Below are positions 9,378 through 19,046 of a stretch of DNA of 64,000 nt, piece by piece. Numbering within the stretch: position 1 is the first letter of the stretch; each line of letters begins with the position of its first letter. Under the pieces are notes generated by a model. It was given only the letters and a program-made list of their open reading frames with translations. It made no database searches and was not told the origin of the DNA. Made by a program: the position numbers and the translations under genes. Origin of the DNA: Alphaproteobacteria bacterium (GTDB lineage: Bacteria; Pseudomonadota; Alphaproteobacteria; Rickettsiales; UBA1997). The stretch spans positions 62,001-126,000 of the forward strand of contig JAGKWR010000003.1 of assembly GCA_021151765.1 (NCBI GenBank). The letters run 5' to 3'.

Positions 9378-10241
9378 TTATTGTTGTGCGACTTGAGTAA
9401 TTTTTTGTGCTAAGCGCTTGAAAGTACTGAACTTTGGAGAATTTTCTGGAATTTGATGTTCTGAGCCTTCACGTTTGGTGCCAAGTGAAAGTAAAGATTT
9501 ACCGAACGATAAATTAATTCTTGTTTTTTTAGTTACTTGTACGGGTTCTTGTTGCGTTATTGCGACTTTCTCAGCTTCTGTTTGCAGACATTTAGTAATG
9601 TCTTCTTTAGTTAATTGACGGTTCTCAACTTTTTTATTCAGAGATGATTTGTCGATTTGTTGCAAAACTAAAGAATCGCTTTCTAACATTTTCTGCAAAA
9701 TGCTTTGATGCATTTCAAGATCTTGCGGTTCTGCAGTAATAAAGTTTTGTGCGGCGAGTTGGACAGCATTTTGAGAAATACCATTAATTTCAACAGCAGC
9801 ACTTACATTAAAGCCAGAGTTAACTAATGTTTTGGTAACTGACTTTGCGACTTCAGCATTTGTTGACGACATTGCGGCAAAACAATGGGAGAATATTTGA
9901 TAATTTTGTGCTTTGGTAAGGGCTGGAACATAGATTCTATCGACCAACATTCGTGCTCTTTGATCTTCACCATTAAGAGTGAGTTTCTCCAAACAGCTGG
10001 CTAATTTAAATCTATTATCTTCGACTAACCGGATATCTCCATTATCTTTTAACTTACTTACTGTAAGATCGAATTCTTTGTAATTAGAATGACCAACTTG
10101 CGTAATATTTTTGTCAATTACGTCTAAAATACGTTGATTAACTTTCTCGTTTAGAAGAAGTGGCGGATCTTTAAAAAAATCTACTTTTGAACTATCTTCC
10201 GATCCATCTAGTTTTACAGTCTTCTTATTAAATACTGACAT
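9378..10241 (-). CDS. Unknown mostly helical cytoplasmic protein
   Basis: A 287-residue protein I cannot place in a family. It has no signal peptide or membrane segment. The middle (~residues 90-200) is helical and may include weak ankyrin-like helices (NGISQNAVQLAAQNF), but no clear repeat consensus. The C-terminal third is basic and polar (TKKTRINLSFGKSLLSLG, later FKRLAQKITQVAQQ). The start MSVFNKKTVKLDG is the only good ATG. It stands alone between the ilvD terminator and recJ, with about 215 bases of AT-rich spacer upstream in which I see no further feature. It is possibly one of the lineage-specific host-interaction proteins of this window, by analogy only. Confidence 0.65.
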   Translation of the reverse strand: MSVFNKKTVKLDGSEDSSKVDFFKDPPLLLNEKVNQRILDVIDKNITQVGHSNYKEFDLTVSKLKDNGDIRLVEDNRFKLASCLEKLTLNGEDQRARMLVDRIYVPALTKAQNYQIFSHCFAAMSSTNAEVAKSVTKTLVNSGFNVSAAVEINGISQNAVQLAAQNFITAEPQDLEMHQSILQKMLESDSLVLQQIDKSSLNKKVENRQLTKEDITKCLQTEAEKVAITQQEPVQVTKKTRINLSFGKSLLSLGTKREGSEHQIPENSPKFSTFKRLAQKITQVAQQ

Positions 10242-10455
10242 AAATCTCTAAGTTTTGGGTGATTTCTGATCGTAAATTGGGGTAATTAGTTAATTCTAAA
10301 ACATTAGGGAAAAAATAATCTAGTAGAAATATAAAGCAGAAAGATAGCTTAACTACAAATTAAGGAGAGAAGGAAATATAATTTTGCTTAGAAATCAGTT
10401 TCTCTGAAATGTATTTTCTGTAAGTTGCATAAAATTAATTTTTTGGAAAAAAGTA

Positions 10456-12255
10456 ATGCCGACACAAAACCACAATCCACTTTCATCATGCCTAGGAATT
10501 AAATGGCAGCAAAGCTCGTTAGATGAACGTTTGGCCAAAACAATTTCGCAGAAATTTGCCGTTTCCCAAGCTTTAGCAAATTTGTTGGCGATGCGCGAAA
10601 TATCTGCGCAAGAAGTTGAAAATTTTCTCGATCCTAAAATTAAAACTAGCTTGCCCGATCCTTTCGAGCTTGGTGGCATGGACGTTGCGGTTGATCACCT
10701 GATCGCGGCAATTAAACAAAATAAAAAAATCACAATTTTTGCTGATTATGACGTCGACGGCGCAACTTCGGCAGCAACCTTGAAACGCTTCTTTGCCGAC
10801 ATTGACGTAAACGCAGCAATTTATATTCCCGATCGCATTTTGGAAGGTTACGGTCCGAATTCCCAAGCTTTGCTTAATTTAAAAAAATCGGGCACCGATT
10901 TGGTAATTACGCTGGATTGCGGAACTGTCGCTTTCAAACCGCTTGAAGATGCGCACGCTGCCGGATTGGACATTATCGTAATTGATCATCATTTGGGTGT
11001 TACTGAAAAACCAAAATCAATTGCGGTGATCAATCCCAATTTGCTTGATGAAAAATTTCCTCACAAAAATTTATGCGCTGCTGGCGTAACTTTTTTGTTT
11101 GTGGTCGCCGTTAATAAAAAATTGCGCGAAGGCGGATTTTACGCGAACAGAAAAGAGCCTAATTTATTGAATTTACTCGATTTAACCGCGCTTGGAACAG
11201 TTTGCGACGTGATGTCTTTAACCGGTTTGAATCGTGCTTTTGTGAGTGCTGGTTTGAAAGTTATGAAGCAGCGCAAAAATTTAGGATTGCGTGAAATTTG
11301 TGATTTGGCCGGTCTTGATGAAGAGCCTTCAGCCTATCATTTGGGTTTTGTAATTGGGCCGCGCATCAATGCTGGCGGTCGTGTTGGCAAGTCAGATTTA
11401 GGGGCGAGAATTTTATCAAGTGACAACGAAGAAGAAGTAAAAAATATCGCGCAGCAACTGGAAAATTTTAACAAACAACGAAAAGACATCGAAGTGCAAG
11501 TTTTAGAAGAGGCAGTGCAGTCTTTAGAATCAGGCGCGCAAGGCTTTTCCAAAAATGATGCGATAATTTTTGCAGTTTCAAAAAATTGGCATCAAGGAGT
11601 TATCGGAATTGTTGCCTCGCGTTTGAAAGATCTTTACGGCAAGCCAACAGCAGTGATTGCAATTGATGATGAAGGCAAGAAAGGCAAAGCTTCGTGCCGC
11701 TCAATTTCGGGAATTGATTTTGGTGCGGAAATTTTAAATGCGCGTTTAAACGATTTGTTGCTTGAAGGCGGCGGTCACGCCATGGCTGGCGGCTTTTCGG
11801 TCGAGCCATCAAAAATCACGGAATTGCATCAATTTTTTTGCAATAAATTATCCCAAAAAGTTGCGGAAATTACATCGCAAAATACAGCGCATTACGACAT
11901 CGCACTTGATTTGCCGCAGGTAAATATTGAGTTACTGAAAGAGTTGGCAAAGCTTGAGCCTTTTGGCGTGGGCAATCCTCGCCCGAAATTTTTATTGCGT
12001 GATGTTGTCAAAGTAAGAGCCAACGCAATGGGTAAAAGCGGTGAGCATGTCTCGGCAATTTTTTCTGCGAAAAGTGCGATTGGCTTTAGTGGCAATCTGC
12101 AAGCTGTCGCCTTTCGCAGTACGGAAACGCAAATTGGTCAAATTTTGCTCGATCCTAAATATTCCAAGCCAGTGGATTTGGTTGGAACATTGAACATCAA
12201 CTCTTGGATGGGTGTCGAAAAAGTTCAGATGATTATCGAGGATATTTTGCTTTAA
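10456..12255 (+). CDS. recJ: Single-stranded-DNA-specific exonuclease RecJ
   Basis: A 5'-to-3' exonuclease on single-stranded DNA, used in RecF-pathway recombination and in base-excision and mismatch repair. The 599-residue protein carries the DHH phosphoesterase motifs in order: DYDVDGATSAA (~97), TLDCG, IDHHLG (~176) and the aspartates in DLTALGTVCDVM. The DHHA1 domain follows with RINAGGRVGKSDLGARIL and GGGHAMAGGFS (~438). The C-terminal ~130 residues form the OB-like region with LEPFGVGNPRPKF. Length is normal. The ATG at 10456 is preceded by an open frame without a better start codon. Confidence 0.96.
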   Translation: MPTQNHNPLSSCLGIKWQQSSLDERLAKTISQKFAVSQALANLLAMREISAQEVENFLDPKIKTSLPDPFELGGMDVAVDHLIAAIKQNKKITIFADYDVDGATSAATLKRFFADIDVNAAIYIPDRILEGYGPNSQALLNLKKSGTDLVITLDCGTVAFKPLEDAHAAGLDIIVIDHHLGVTEKPKSIAVINPNLLDEKFPHKNLCAAGVTFLFVVAVNKKLREGGFYANRKEPNLLNLLDLTALGTVCDVMSLTGLNRAFVSAGLKVMKQRKNLGLREICDLAGLDEEPSAYHLGFVIGPRINAGGRVGKSDLGARILSSDNEEEVKNIAQQLENFNKQRKDIEVQVLEEAVQSLESGAQGFSKNDAIIFAVSKNWHQGVIGIVASRLKDLYGKPTAVIAIDDEGKKGKASCRSISGIDFGAEILNARLNDLLLEGGGHAMAGGFSVEPSKITELHQFFCNKLSQKVAEITSQNTAHYDIALDLPQVNIELLKELAKLEPFGVGNPRPKFLLRDVVKVRANAMGKSGEHVSAIFSAKSAIGFSGNLQAVAFRSTETQIGQILLDPKYSKPVDLVGTLNINSWMGVEKVQMIIEDILL

Positions 12256-12269
12256 GCGGGTTTTTTAAG

Positions 12270-14264
12270 TTATTTTTGGAGTGTTTTTTGCGGATTGTTA
12301 TCGAATTTTATATAATCCGTATTGGTTGTTGTAGCACTTGGTGTCTCTGATTTGCTGTGATAACATTTTCTTTCAATCGTTTGGCTGTGATATCTTCCTA
12401 AAACTTCACGAATCAAAGGCTGATTACTTACATATCTATCGACTAAGCTAACTTCTGATATCTTTGTTAAAACTTCGCGCATTTCTTTCTGGATAAGTTG
12501 CCAAAAGTCACTGTTTGGATTGTTTGATTTCCAAAGCACTAACGAAAGTTTTTCTCGATCTGCGATTATATCGGCAGTTTGACCAGTTGCCAATTCTAGC
12601 AATCTTTCGCTATTACTTTTTGTCGCAGCTATCGAAACATACGCAGTTTCGCTAAGATAATTTTTACCAATTTCTAATCCAACTTCTTCAAAACAAGCGG
12701 CGATTTGTTTCGGATCGCTAATTATTTGTGATCCTGTGGCATATAAAAAATGATATCTGCCATTACGAAAGAGCGAATTTGAGCAGTAATTCTCGCTTTT
12801 AGTACCATCAATTTTGAACAAGCTAAAGCGATCGTTGATGAAATCTTTAGACTTTATATTCCATTGAAACACCGAGTTTCCTCTGAAGTCGGTTTGTGAT
12901 AAAGATTCAGCAATTTTGTCTTGAGGAATCATCTCCAGCATTTTTTCGATTACTTGAACTCCGGTTCCTCGAGATGCCAGCATAAGAGGAGTTACTCCTA
13001 ATTTATCAGCCATTAAAACAGTTTTTGGAGTAAGCATTCGTAAAATAAATTCTTCCGGAGCTCCAGCTTCCAAAGCAAGTGATAAAGGTGTTTTACCATT
13101 TACATCTACAGCTTCTAATAATTCAGCTGCGCGTTTAGGGTAAGTATTAAGAAGATCGAGAGCTTCCTCATAATTATGATTAATGATATTCAGATGCAGT
13201 GCGGTAGATTCGTAATTATCTGACTTAACTAACAATAAATCTTCTATGACATCTTTATTTTGCTCTAAGACTTTTTTGGATAAGAAAGATGGAGTAGATT
13301 GTGCAATTGGCAACTGATTTTGAGTAGAGCCAAAGTTAGTGGTAGTGACGCACATATTTTGAGGATCCTTCTCGGAATTATATCCAGGATATAGAAGGAC
13401 ATCGTCAGCCATCGAAAAAAAGATTCTGCCAAAAGAATTGTGTAGATATTGCGCTGAACTAGTCAGCGAGGAAGCGGAAGGTTCTTTGCTAACTTCATTA
13501 ACGCTAATTTCTTCCGTGATATTTTTTAGCAATTCTTCGGCATATTCGGTTTTTTGCGAAGTATTTATCAGCAACGCTTCTTCCATAAACTTTAAGTCAG
13601 CTCTTCTATCTTGTGGCGATCTACTTTGGTCGTTAACTCGTCGCCAATAAAATGAATCGATCGATTCCAATTCATTAGCGCTAAATTGGATTAAAGGCAG
13701 ATCAACCTCTGAGTTTAATTGATCTGGATATTTTTTGCTCAGTTCAAGAATTTTATGTAAATGAATGATGGCTTCTGGTGAATATTTTTTGCCATCTTCT
13801 GAAAGAACAGCATGTATTTCATAGTGTGAACGAAGCTGTGCAGGGGCATCGTTACTTAATTCGATCTCTTTACTAAAATCTTTTATAGCATCTTGGAGAT
13901 TTCCTAAGCGATGTTTTACGTAGGCTCGATCATAGTGCTGCCAAGTCTTGTTTGGGTTAAGGTCAATAGCGACATCGAGATGGATCAACGCTTCACAATA
14001 ATATTTCTCTTTTTGTTCAGGATCATTTTCCTGAGCGGCTAGGTCGGTATAATATCTGCCGTTATTATGAGCGAGTTGAGAATCGCCCTGTATAATTTTT
14101 TTTGTTTTGGCGATTGTTTCTGCCAGCTCGCGACTAAATTTTTCTGCATTGGTTTCTTCGCGATAAGTAGCAGCTTTAAAAGATAATCCATCGAGAGCGA
14201 CTGTGGCTGTTTGGACTTTCAGCTTTTCAGTTAAATTTGAAGTGGGATTTAACGGTTTTGTCAT
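12270..14264 (-). CDS. TPR and ankyrin repeat protein (eukaryotic-like, putative effector)
   Basis: A 664-residue protein with two kinds of interaction repeat. Residues ~60-190 contain tetratricopeptide-like units (YYCEALIHLDVAIDLNPNKT, then HYDRAYVKHRLGNLQDAIKD). Residues ~350-460 contain ankyrin repeats (STALHLNIINHNYEEALDLL, VNGKTPLSLALEAGA, LGVTPLMLASRGTGVQVIEK). The remainder matches nothing I know. There is no signal peptide or membrane helix. The last ~40 residues are polar and Ser/Thr/Asn-rich. Proteins joining TPR and ankyrin repeats are common among intracellular alphaproteobacteria and are often secreted to bind host proteins, but secretion here is inference. It converges on recJ with a 14-base gap. 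Confidence 0.78.
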   Translation of the reverse strand: MTKPLNPTSNLTEKLKVQTATVALDGLSFKAATYREETNAEKFSRELAETIAKTKKIIQGDSQLAHNNGRYYTDLAAQENDPEQKEKYYCEALIHLDVAIDLNPNKTWQHYDRAYVKHRLGNLQDAIKDFSKEIELSNDAPAQLRSHYEIHAVLSEDGKKYSPEAIIHLHKILELSKKYPDQLNSEVDLPLIQFSANELESIDSFYWRRVNDQSRSPQDRRADLKFMEEALLINTSQKTEYAEELLKNITEEISVNEVSKEPSASSLTSSAQYLHNSFGRIFFSMADDVLLYPGYNSEKDPQNMCVTTTNFGSTQNQLPIAQSTPSFLSKKVLEQNKDVIEDLLLVKSDNYESTALHLNIINHNYEEALDLLNTYPKRAAELLEAVDVNGKTPLSLALEAGAPEEFILRMLTPKTVLMADKLGVTPLMLASRGTGVQVIEKMLEMIPQDKIAESLSQTDFRGNSVFQWNIKSKDFINDRFSLFKIDGTKSENYCSNSLFRNGRYHFLYATGSQIISDPKQIAACFEEVGLEIGKNYLSETAYVSIAATKSNSERLLELATGQTADIIADREKLSLVLWKSNNPNSDFWQLIQKEMREVLTKISEVSLVDRYVSNQPLIREVLGRYHSQTIERKCYHSKSETPSATTTNTDYIKFDNNPQKTLQK

Positions 14265-14322
14265 TTTTGGTAATTCTAATTAATGAAGAGTGAACTAGCT
14301 AAAGAATTGGTTAGTCAATAAC

Positions 14323-15765
14323 TCAAAAACTTAGATGCAAAGTTTTGACGTGACAAAATTCTAAAATACCCAAATGCGAACCTTCGCGGCCCATGCCAGA
14401 ATGTTTGATGCCGCCAAAAGGTGCAACTTCTGTGGCAAAAGATGGTTCATTTACTCCGACCATGCCGAATTGTAACTCGTCACAAATTCGCCAAATACGA
14501 GCGTTGTCGGCGGTGTAGAGATAAGAACCAAGGCCATATTCGGTGTCGTTTGCTAATCGAATTACTTCTTCGTCACTGCTAAAATTTTGAATTGCTGCTA
14601 CGGCGCCGAAAATTTCTTCTTGGGCGATTTGCATTTCTGGCGTTATTTGTGTGAGAACAGTCGGTGCAAAAAATTGCGAACCTAATTCATCTAATTTTTT
14701 ACCGCCAATTTGACATTTCGCGCCTTTTTCGACGGCGTCAGCAACTAATCTTTCAACTTTTTCTACCGCTGCTGTTGAAATCATTGGGCCCATATTCGGC
14801 AACCCTTCTAATCCGTTGCCAACTTTGATTTTTGCAACTTCAACTAAAAGTTTTTCAACAAATTGATCGTGAATTTTTTCATGAACAAAAATGCGATTTA
14901 CGCAAGTGCAAGCTTGGCCGCCGTTGCGGAACTTAGCGTGCATCAAACCCGACAAAGCTTTTTCTAAATCGGCATCGTCAAAAATAATGAATGGTGCGCT
15001 GCCGCCAAGTTCGAGTGAAACGCGTTTTAAATCGTGCGCGCATTGTTGATTAAGTAATTTGCCAACGCGAGTTGAGCCAGTGAAGCTGATTTTGCGCACT
15101 AAATTATTACGGCAAAATTCTGCACCAATTTCTTGTGCATCACCGGTAATTACATTGAAAACACCATCGGGAATCCCTGCTTCTTTGGCTAAAACCGCTA
15201 AGGCAATTGCAGAAAATGGCGTTAATTCCGATGGTTTTAGAACAACGCAGCAACCAGCAGCCATCGCTGCAGCGGCTTTACGGGTGATCATCGCTGATGG
15301 AAAATTCCACGGTGTAATTGCGGCTACAACGCCAACGGGTTCAAGTTGTGTGATAATTTTTTGATTTTGTTTCGGTGCAGGAATAACGTCGCCATAAGTT
15401 CTTTTAGCTTCTTCGGCAAACCACTCGACAAAATGTGCGCCGTATAAAATTTCGCCGCGAGCTTCTGCCAATGGTTTTCCTTGTTCGGTTGTAAGAATTA
15501 AGGCTAAGTCTTCGACATTTTCCAAAATTAATTCATACCATTTGTAGAGAATTTTTGCGCGTTCTTTACCAGCTAATTTTTTCCAACTTTGAAAGGCATT
15601 TTGTGACCTAAGAATTATTTCAGAAACATCTTTAGTAGTGTAGTTGATAACTTGTCCAACAAGGCTTTGGGTTGCAGGATTCAGAACGGCAAAGGTGTTA
15701 TTTTTATTACTTAAGTCGCCAATTAAGCTGTGTTGAGAAATAAGATTTGGGTTTCTGAGTTTCAT
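14323..15765 (-). CDS. gabD: NAD(P)-dependent succinate-semialdehyde dehydrogenase
   Basis: Oxidises succinate semialdehyde to succinate, the last step of the GABA shunt feeding the TCA cycle. The 480-residue protein is a full aldehyde dehydrogenase: the cofactor-binding segment ITPWNFPSAMITRKAAAAM (~150), the Rossmann turn SFTGSTRVGK, catalytic Glu252 in LELGGSAPF and the catalytic Cys286 in NGGQACTCVNR. The pair of cysteines two residues apart (286, 288) matches GabD enzymes, where it is linked to redox control. The C-terminal FGGIKHSGMGREGS is typical of this subfamily. GABA transaminase is not nearby. A related semialdehyde substrate is possible. Confidence 0.9.
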   Translation of the reverse strand: MKLRNPNLISQHSLIGDLSNKNNTFAVLNPATQSLVGQVINYTTKDVSEIILRSQNAFQSWKKLAGKERAKILYKWYELILENVEDLALILTTEQGKPLAEARGEILYGAHFVEWFAEEAKRTYGDVIPAPKQNQKIITQLEPVGVVAAITPWNFPSAMITRKAAAAMAAGCCVVLKPSELTPFSAIALAVLAKEAGIPDGVFNVITGDAQEIGAEFCRNNLVRKISFTGSTRVGKLLNQQCAHDLKRVSLELGGSAPFIIFDDADLEKALSGLMHAKFRNGGQACTCVNRIFVHEKIHDQFVEKLLVEVAKIKVGNGLEGLPNMGPMISTAAVEKVERLVADAVEKGAKCQIGGKKLDELGSQFFAPTVLTQITPEMQIAQEEIFGAVAAIQNFSSDEEVIRLANDTEYGLGSYLYTADNARIWRICDELQFGMVGVNEPSFATEVAPFGGIKHSGMGREGSHLGILEFCHVKTLHLSF

Positions 15766-15903
15766 AAAATCACCGTGAACAGAATTAACAAATTTTTACA
15801 AATTTGATGAGTATTTAATATTGTTTTGCGGATGAAAATTTGAATGATGTGCCGAAGAGAGGAAAGGATTTTTTTGGGCAGTGTGGTGTAAGTGGAAATT
15901 ATT

Positions 15904-16773
15904 CTATGAACTTAGAGGAATGTTCCACTTTTGGCTTAAATATTTTTCTACAGATTCTCTTTCGCTGTCGGATAAGTTACGAGAAAATACGATAATTTCT
16001 CCTACTAAACCTTTGTAGCTAAAAAGAGGGTCGTTGAAATTTCCATTTGCGATGAATGATCCAATAACAAGTGTAGGATTATCTACCATAGATCCAGAGG
16101 TAGTGTTAGCAACATTGACGGAGTTAATGTATATGTAAGAATTTGTTCCATCATCAGTCGTGGCAAATACATTGACTCTCTGGTCATGAGAAGCTGTGAA
16201 AGTATTTGTTCCAGTTGCAACAGTATAGTTACTACTGCTAATGCCAATCATTCTTGAAGGCAGGCCGCCGCTACTTACATTGCCTTGTAAGTATAAGTTT
16301 CCAACTGTTGATCCATTCTGATTAAGAGTAACAATGAAGATGGTTGTTTTGCTGTAATTTAAAGATTCATCATAAGTTCCTAAAAAGTACTGACCAGTTG
16401 AACCATCAAAATAAACAGAAGGCAAATTATTGATCCCGCTTTTTTTATAAAGTGGTTGGTAGGTAGAGGTATCTTGAGTTAAGTTTACCTTTTCCATTCT
16501 TTGAGGATTGATATCGTTCCACGAGGTTAATTTATCATTATTATCGGTTTCATCGCTAGCAAAACTTGCTTCTGAGGTTGATTCCCACCAAGTAGCAAGA
16601 TCAGGAATGCTCGCTACAGGAGAACTTTGAGTTAAAGAACGTGCAGTGTTTAATCTGAATTTATTGATTAGGTTATTGCCTTGGGTAACTCCGGCTATCA
16701 AAATGCCGATTATTAAAATTACGATTGAAATTTCTATCAAAGAAAAAGCGGAGTATTTTTTAGAAGTTTTCAT
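15904..16773 (-). CDS. Prepilin-type leader fused to a LamG/concanavalin-like domain
   Basis: A 289-residue protein starting with a classic type IV pilin/pseudopilin leader: short basic peptide, cleavage site before Phe (SAFSLIEISI, with Glu five residues after the cut), then a hydrophobic helix to about residue 30. Instead of a short pilin globule, the rest looks like a LamG/concanavalin A-like beta-sandwich: PDLATWWES, PSVYFDGSTGQYF, TTIFIVTLN and the closing signature YKGLVGEIIVFSRNLSDSE followed by a short helix (KYLSQKWNIP). It would be processed by PilD and held in the inner membrane or assembled into a pilus or pseudopilus tip. No other pilus or type II secretion gene is near. Confidence 0.82.
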   Translation of the reverse strand: MKTSKKYSAFSLIEISIVILIIGILIAGVTQGNNLINKFRLNTARSLTQSSPVASIPDLATWWESTSEASFASDETDNNDKLTSWNDINPQRMEKVNLTQDTSTYQPLYKKSGINNLPSVYFDGSTGQYFLGTYDESLNYSKTTIFIVTLNQNGSTVGNLYLQGNVSSGGLPSRMIGISSSNYTVATGTNTFTASHDQRVNVFATTDDGTNSYIYINSVNVANTTSGSMVDNPTLVIGSFIANGNFNDPLFSYKGLVGEIIVFSRNLSDSERESVEKYLSQKWNIPLSS

Positions 16774-16792
16774 AAATCTTGAACAGTATTTG

Positions 16793-16829
16793 TTAAAAAG
16801 ACTCGATCACTTTGATCGTGCTTTTTTTT
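16793..16829 (-). terminator. Probable terminator downstream of nth
   Basis: A 6-bp perfect stem (CGATCA at 16804-16809, TGATCG at 16813-16818, loop CTT) has a T-run in the leftward direction (bases 16796-16800 read on the minus strand). An even longer T-run (16822-16829) lies on the plus strand. It fits the end of the leftward nth transcript. The stem is short, so confidence is moderate. Confidence 0.45.
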
Positions 16830-16900
16830 CGTGTAAAGATGTAAGTCAAAATTACTAAAATAGATTGCGTATTTGGCACAAAATATCTCTTTGACACTCT

Positions 16901-17533
16901 CTAAAAATTTTTTTCTGAATGTCTGCAAAGATCTTTAATTAAGCATTCAGAACATTCTGGTTTACGAGCTTTGCAAACATATCTTCCATGAAGAATCATC
17001 CAGTGATGAGCATGAGTTTGCCATTTTTTCGGAATTGCTTTCATTAAAGCTGTTTCGGTTTTTTCAGGTGTCGACTCTTTTACAAAACCGATGCGATTCG
17101 CGACGCGAAAAACGTGAGTATCAACTGCGATTGTCGGATGTCCGAAAGCACAATTTAAAACAACATTAGCTGTTTTTTGACCAACGCCGGGAAGTGAGCG
17201 TAAACTTTCAAAATCTTGGGGAACTTCGGAATCAAAATTATCGATTAAAGCTTGAGAAAGTTTGATAACGTTGGCAGCCTTTGCGTTATATAGGCCGATA
17301 GTATTGATGTATTTTTTCAACTTTTCTTCACCGAGCCTTACCATTTTTTGCGGCGTGTCCGCAACTTTAAAAAGTGCTTTTGTTGCTTTGTTAACGCCAA
17401 CATCAGTGCTTTGTGCTGACAAAACAACCGCAACTAAAAGTGTAAAATTATTGCTATAATTTAGTTCGGTTTTTGGTTCGGGATTTTGGGAGTGCCAAAT
17501 TTCAAAAATTTGATCGATGATTTTTTTTTGCAT
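16901..17533 (-). CDS. nth: Endonuclease III (DNA glycosylase/AP lyase)
   Basis: Removes oxidised pyrimidines from DNA and cuts the abasic site in base-excision repair. The 210-residue protein matches the E. coli enzyme almost position for position: the helix-hairpin-helix LPGVGQKTANVV with catalytic Lys120, catalytic Asp138 in AVDTHVFRVANR, and the [4Fe-4S] cysteines at 187, 194, 197 and 203 (spacing C-x6-C-x2-C-x5-C) near the C-terminus. Length is normal. It is transcribed alone, leftward. About 100 bases separate it from the divergent murC. Confidence 0.97.
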   Translation of the reverse strand: MQKKIIDQIFEIWHSQNPEPKTELNYSNNFTLLVAVVLSAQSTDVGVNKATKALFKVADTPQKMVRLGEEKLKKYINTIGLYNAKAANVIKLSQALIDNFDSEVPQDFESLRSLPGVGQKTANVVLNCAFGHPTIAVDTHVFRVANRIGFVKESTPEKTETALMKAIPKKWQTHAHHWMILHGRYVCKARKPECSECLIKDLCRHSEKNF

Positions 17534-17629
17534 TTTGACGAATTTTAATTTTACAAATAAACTTTTGCTTTTACGTTCGCGAAATAACTCCTGTCTGCTG
17601 CGGCATCACTTCTCAAAACTATCTTTTCG

Positions 17630-19042
17630 ATGAATTTTCAAGATTTAAAAAATCAAAGCAAAGTCCATTTTATTGGACTTGGCGGTATTGGTATGAGCGC
17701 TTTGGCGTTTATTTTGCGTGAATTAAAAATTCCAGTTCAAGGTTCTGATCTGTCAGAAAACTACTTAACCGCAAAGTTGCGTGACAAAGGAGCGACTTAT
17801 TTTGTTGGTCACAAAGCAGAAAATATAACAGATGATGTTTCTTTGATTGTCGAGACTTCAATTATTAAAGCGGAAAATCCTGAAATTATTGAAGCCAAAA
17901 AGCGCAATATTCCGATTATTACTCGCGCCAATTTGCTGGCGATTATCATGAAAGAATACAAAGGCATCACAATTGCCGGAACGCATGGCAAAACCAGCAC
18001 AACCGGCATGGTTTCTTTGATGTTGGAAGTAAATGATCTTGATCCAACTGTTATAAATGGCGGTGTAATTCACTATTTTGGCAGCAATTCTAAAGTCGGC
18101 AAAGGTGAATATTTGGTTGCGGAATCTGACGAATCTGACGCTAGCTTCGTCAACTTGCCAACTTTCATCGGCGCGATTACTAATCTTGAGCCAGAACATC
18201 TAGAATTTTCCGGCTATGCGGGCAGTTTTGAAACGCAAAAATCTTATTTCGAAAGATACGTTAACCAAATTCCAGAGAGTGGATTTTGTGTTATGTGTAT
18301 CGACAGTTTGGAAGTTGAAACTCTCTATAACAAACTTTTGCCAACCAAACCAAATTTGATCAGCTACTCTGCCAAAAAATCAGCAGATTTGATGGTGAAA
18401 AATGTTACGATGGATGTTGCGGGTTTAACGTTTGATGTTGTGTTCAAAAATGGTCGCGAAATCAGCGAAATTAAAATGCCAATTTATGGCGAACACAACG
18501 CCAGCAATGCTTTGGTGGCAATTGCTATCGCTGATAAATTAGGTTTGAGTGACGAGCAAATCAAAAAAGGTTTAGCAGCTTTTAACGGCGTTAAACGTCG
18601 TTTTACTAAGGTTGGTGAATATAATGGTGCAGCGATAATTGATGATTACGGACATCATCCAACTGAAATTTCAACAACTCTCAAAGCTGCACGTGCTTTG
18701 GCGGGAAATCATAAAGTGATATGCGTTTTTCAACCGCACAAATATTCTCGTGTTAAAAGTTTGTTTGCAGAATTTTGCTCAGCTTTTGTCGACGCTGATT
18801 GTGTAATTGTTTGTGATGTTTATTCAGCCGGACAAACTGCAATTGCTGGCGCAACTCAAGATGATTTGGTTGCCGGAATTAAAAATACTGGTCACCAAAA
18901 TGTGATAAAATTACACAGCGAAAAAGAATTAGCGGCAATTATTAAACCAATAATTTCAGCTGGTGACATCGTATTTTGCGCTGGTGCTGGAACAATTACT
19001 TACTGGGCAGCAGCCTTGTCAGATCAACTTAAGAATTTATAA
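17630..19042 (+). CDS. murC: UDP-N-acetylmuramate--L-alanine ligase
   Basis: Adds L-alanine to UDP-MurNAc, the first amino acid step of peptidoglycan stem-peptide synthesis in the cytoplasm. The 470-residue protein shows the N-terminal Rossmann motif GLGGIGMSALA (~18), the Mur ligase ATP loop GTHGKTSTTG (~117), ESDESDASF, LEPEHLEFSG, the HN motif (GEHNASNALVAI), the second-domain motif DDYGHHPTEI and the closing CAGAGTITYWAAAL. Length is normal. It heads a rightward run with a GNAT gene, xth and a GyrI-like gene. murB and ddl, often beside murC, are absent here. Confidence 0.97.
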   Translation: MNFQDLKNQSKVHFIGLGGIGMSALAFILRELKIPVQGSDLSENYLTAKLRDKGATYFVGHKAENITDDVSLIVETSIIKAENPEIIEAKKRNIPIITRANLLAIIMKEYKGITIAGTHGKTSTTGMVSLMLEVNDLDPTVINGGVIHYFGSNSKVGKGEYLVAESDESDASFVNLPTFIGAITNLEPEHLEFSGYAGSFETQKSYFERYVNQIPESGFCVMCIDSLEVETLYNKLLPTKPNLISYSAKKSADLMVKNVTMDVAGLTFDVVFKNGREISEIKMPIYGEHNASNALVAIAIADKLGLSDEQIKKGLAAFNGVKRRFTKVGEYNGAAIIDDYGHHPTEISTTLKAARALAGNHKVICVFQPHKYSRVKSLFAEFCSAFVDADCVIVCDVYSAGQTAIAGATQDDLVAGIKNTGHQNVIKLHSEKELAAIIKPIISAGDIVFCAGAGTITYWAAALSDQLKNL

Positions 19043-19046
19043 AAAG

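Noticed and set aside
10242..10455. Possible RNA gene in the spacer before recJ, because of a purine-rich AAGGAGAGAAGGAA stretch
   Set aside because: No start codon follows at ribosome-binding distance, and no stable fold or known RNA motif could be recognised.
18963..19046. Upstream extension of the GNAT gene into murC
   Set aside because: The extra 28 residues are the murC end read in another frame. The ATG at 19047, four bases after the murC stop, gives a normal GNAT protein.
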